A stretch of 64,000 nt of DNA from Chionis minor (taxonomy: Eukaryota > Chordata > Aves > Charadriiformes > Chionididae): positions 434,001 to 498,000 of the forward strand of contig VZSF01006717.1 of the NCBI GenBank assembly GCA_013398295.1. Reading direction: 5' to 3'. Under the pieces are notes generated by a model that saw only the letters and a program-made list of their open reading frames with translations, made no database searches and was not told the origin of the DNA. The position numbers and the translations under genes are program-made. Positions 62,201-64,000 of the stretch are shown piece after piece. Every line of letters begins with the position of its first letter. Position 1 is the stretch's first letter.

Positions 62201-64000
62201 GTAGAAGGCAGGTAAGCACTCCTATATGTAGCTACAAAATTGAGAAAGAGCAGTAAATGGCTTGCCAAGGTCATGCATTAAGTTACAGGGAAGATGAAAT
62301 GAAAACTGAAGAGCTCTCCTCTCACTACCTCTTCCCGTGCTCATCTCTTCTACTTCATGCTACTTCTTTGGTAGCCTGGCAAATAATGTGCAAGCAGAAA
62401 AGATGAAAGCATTTTAGAGACCAGCAAGGACACGTTTTAAGAGCTAGCAAGGGAATGAATTGTCAAATAAGAGAACTGGTAGATGTGTGAAGAGTGAGGC
62501 CTTTTAGGAAACAAATAAAATAAAAGCATGGGAACATGTAGGTGGGAAGGCAAGTGGAAGCTGGAAAGCCAAATGCAGGGTGAATCTTGAACTTGTTTTC
62601 CAGAAAGCTCTGTAGTGAGTAATAAAAAGGCACCGCCTTTTATTTAAAACAGAACCCTCTCTACTAATCATGGATTATTGTGAAGCTTTGCCTGTTCAAT
62701 TCCCATACCAACTGTAGTAGTCCAGAAAGCTAGATACCGGCCTAAATCTTTCTCATGTTTAGATCAACTGACTTTTGAACTGAGTATTGAATGCTATCAA
62801 ATCTAGTGCAGACCATTCTGTGAAAAGCAGTGTTATAATTAAATCTGTTTCAGTCAGCAAGGGTCATCCAGCTTCATTTTTTTCTTTTTAGGTAACTTAT
62901 AATTGATAATTTTCTTATCAAAGCTTATTTAATTTAGATATAATTTTTAGTTATAAAGCATGTGAGTTAATCATTAATGTCTGCTTAATGGGTAAGAATA
63001 AATCTCTAGTGGTTCTATTTCTTTTCTGTACATTGCCTGAGCTGTGTGGAAAAATGTTTCTTGATAATATTTTTTTGCTAAGAGAAAATTTGCTTTTTGC
63101 AGAAGCAGGGTTCTCATCAAAGATTAAATGTGCATTTTTGAAAATAGTTTACTACAAAGTTAGGAGACAGGAATATTTTTCTTCACAAAAATCTAGGCAA
63201 AATGAGAAATCCTTTTTTAAAGTATTATCTGATTTTGTAGAAGACAGATGTTTTGAGAAGACAGGGGTTTTTTTCAGTTTGAAGTTATGATCCCCTTTGT
63301 ATTAGTCTTTAAAGATTTAAGTAATAGGGAGGTTTGCAATATGCCAGAGAGGTGATCAAATGAAGAAAAAAGTCAGACTTATGCTTATTTAATTCTCTAT
63401 TCTATCTGTGTGCTGAAATATTTATGTTGGCAATGGTTTCTTGTAAGCTTAGACCAGAACATGATGTTTTTATGCTCTTAAATGTGAGATGCAATTAGTG
63501 GATGGTTGGCTTTCTAGTCTAGTGTGTGATTAGTACTAGGCAGTGCCACAGAAAAGCAATCTGAATTTGGGAGTGCCCTGCAGAGGAAGAGGTAAAGAAG
63601 CAGCATGCAGTGCACTTTTCACCTCATAGCTGATGTTCACACAGCAACACTTCAGTCTTTTTTCTTTATCTGAAGGGAGGAAAAAAAAAATCTCAGCTTT
63701 TGCTGCCTAATGTGATTTCTGCAATAATAAAGCACCCAGTTCTCTGTGCTCTAGAAAAAATCATCTTAAAGATCTATTATTAATATGGGTTGCTTTAATC
63801 TTGTCGTAGGAACTAGTGGAGGCAGGGAAGGGGAAGTAAACCGCCCTTTAACCAAACCCTCTGCAAGTGCAGTCGTGTTGTTAGGTGAGATTTTCTAGTG
63901 CTTTGACTAGGCTAATTCTAAATTTTAAGTAATAGTTTCTTCACTTTCTTTGGAGGACTGTTCTATACTCACTTAAAACCACTTGCCTTTATGTTATTTT
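59238..64000 (+). other. TTC27: TTC27 intron, partial (downstream edge outside window)
   Basis: At least 4.76 kb of intron after the gtaaga donor. I looked for the following TTC27 exon and saw nothing in frame with its expected start. The stretch contains a 12-bp-period duplication at 60910-60934 (unit TTGTTCAGTGGAT) and AT-rich low-complexity patches. No recognisable transposon or RNA gene is present. Confidence 0.75.

Noticed and set aside
59238..64000. Search for the next TTC27 exon
   Set aside because: No in-frame segment beginning with the expected AEEIL-type sequence and flanked by splice sites was found, so it lies beyond the window.
1..64000. Search for tRNA, snoRNA, microRNA hairpins, CRISPR arrays or prokaryotic operons
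   Set aside because: No tRNA B-box with matching A-box, no C/D or H/ACA arrangement, no regular repeat-spacer array, and the sequence is clearly vertebrate intronic DNA.

Overview
The window is vertebrate nuclear DNA, almost certainly from a bird. The grounds are AT-rich, CpG-poor introns, several CR1 LINE copies that are mostly 5'-truncated, and a solo LTR of a type widespread in avian genomes. The species cannot be fixed from the sequence.

The only cellular gene I can support is TTC27 (tetratricopeptide repeat protein 27) on the + strand. Four consecutive internal coding exons are present, at 9336-9402, 34595-34708, 56867-56962 and 59115-59237. Their reading frames join without a gap and give about 133 residues from the middle of the protein, ending at the first TPR-like helix pairs. 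Both window edges lie in introns. The complete introns are 25,192, 22,158 and 2,152 bp; the outer two are partial.

Layout: 1-9335 is a repeat-rich upstream intron. It holds a young antisense CR1 (1-1423) whose reverse transcriptase frame is still open, an ancient decayed antisense CR1 (about 2745-3858) interrupted by a solo LTR (3859-4216) with a perfect 5-bp target duplication, a short CR1 tail (5612-5654), and two head-to-tail antisense CR1 copies (6454-7533 and 7534-8285). From 8.3 kb to 64 kb recognisable transposons are sparse: sense CR1 3' ends at about 19209-19421 and 34150-34290, and an antisense CR1 at 53228-53575 that contains a tiny sense CR1 tail. The rest is intronic sequence with simple repeats, homopolymer runs, short local duplications, one CpG-dense pocket (38309-38391) and a roughly 1.3-kb purine-rich stretch (51590-52880).

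I found no convincing tRNA, rRNA, snoRNA, CRISPR array or second protein-coding gene. No novel multi-gene system is visible. The most informative signals are the intact-frame CR1, the layered insertions, and the frame-neutral exon at 56867-56962 with weak splice sites.
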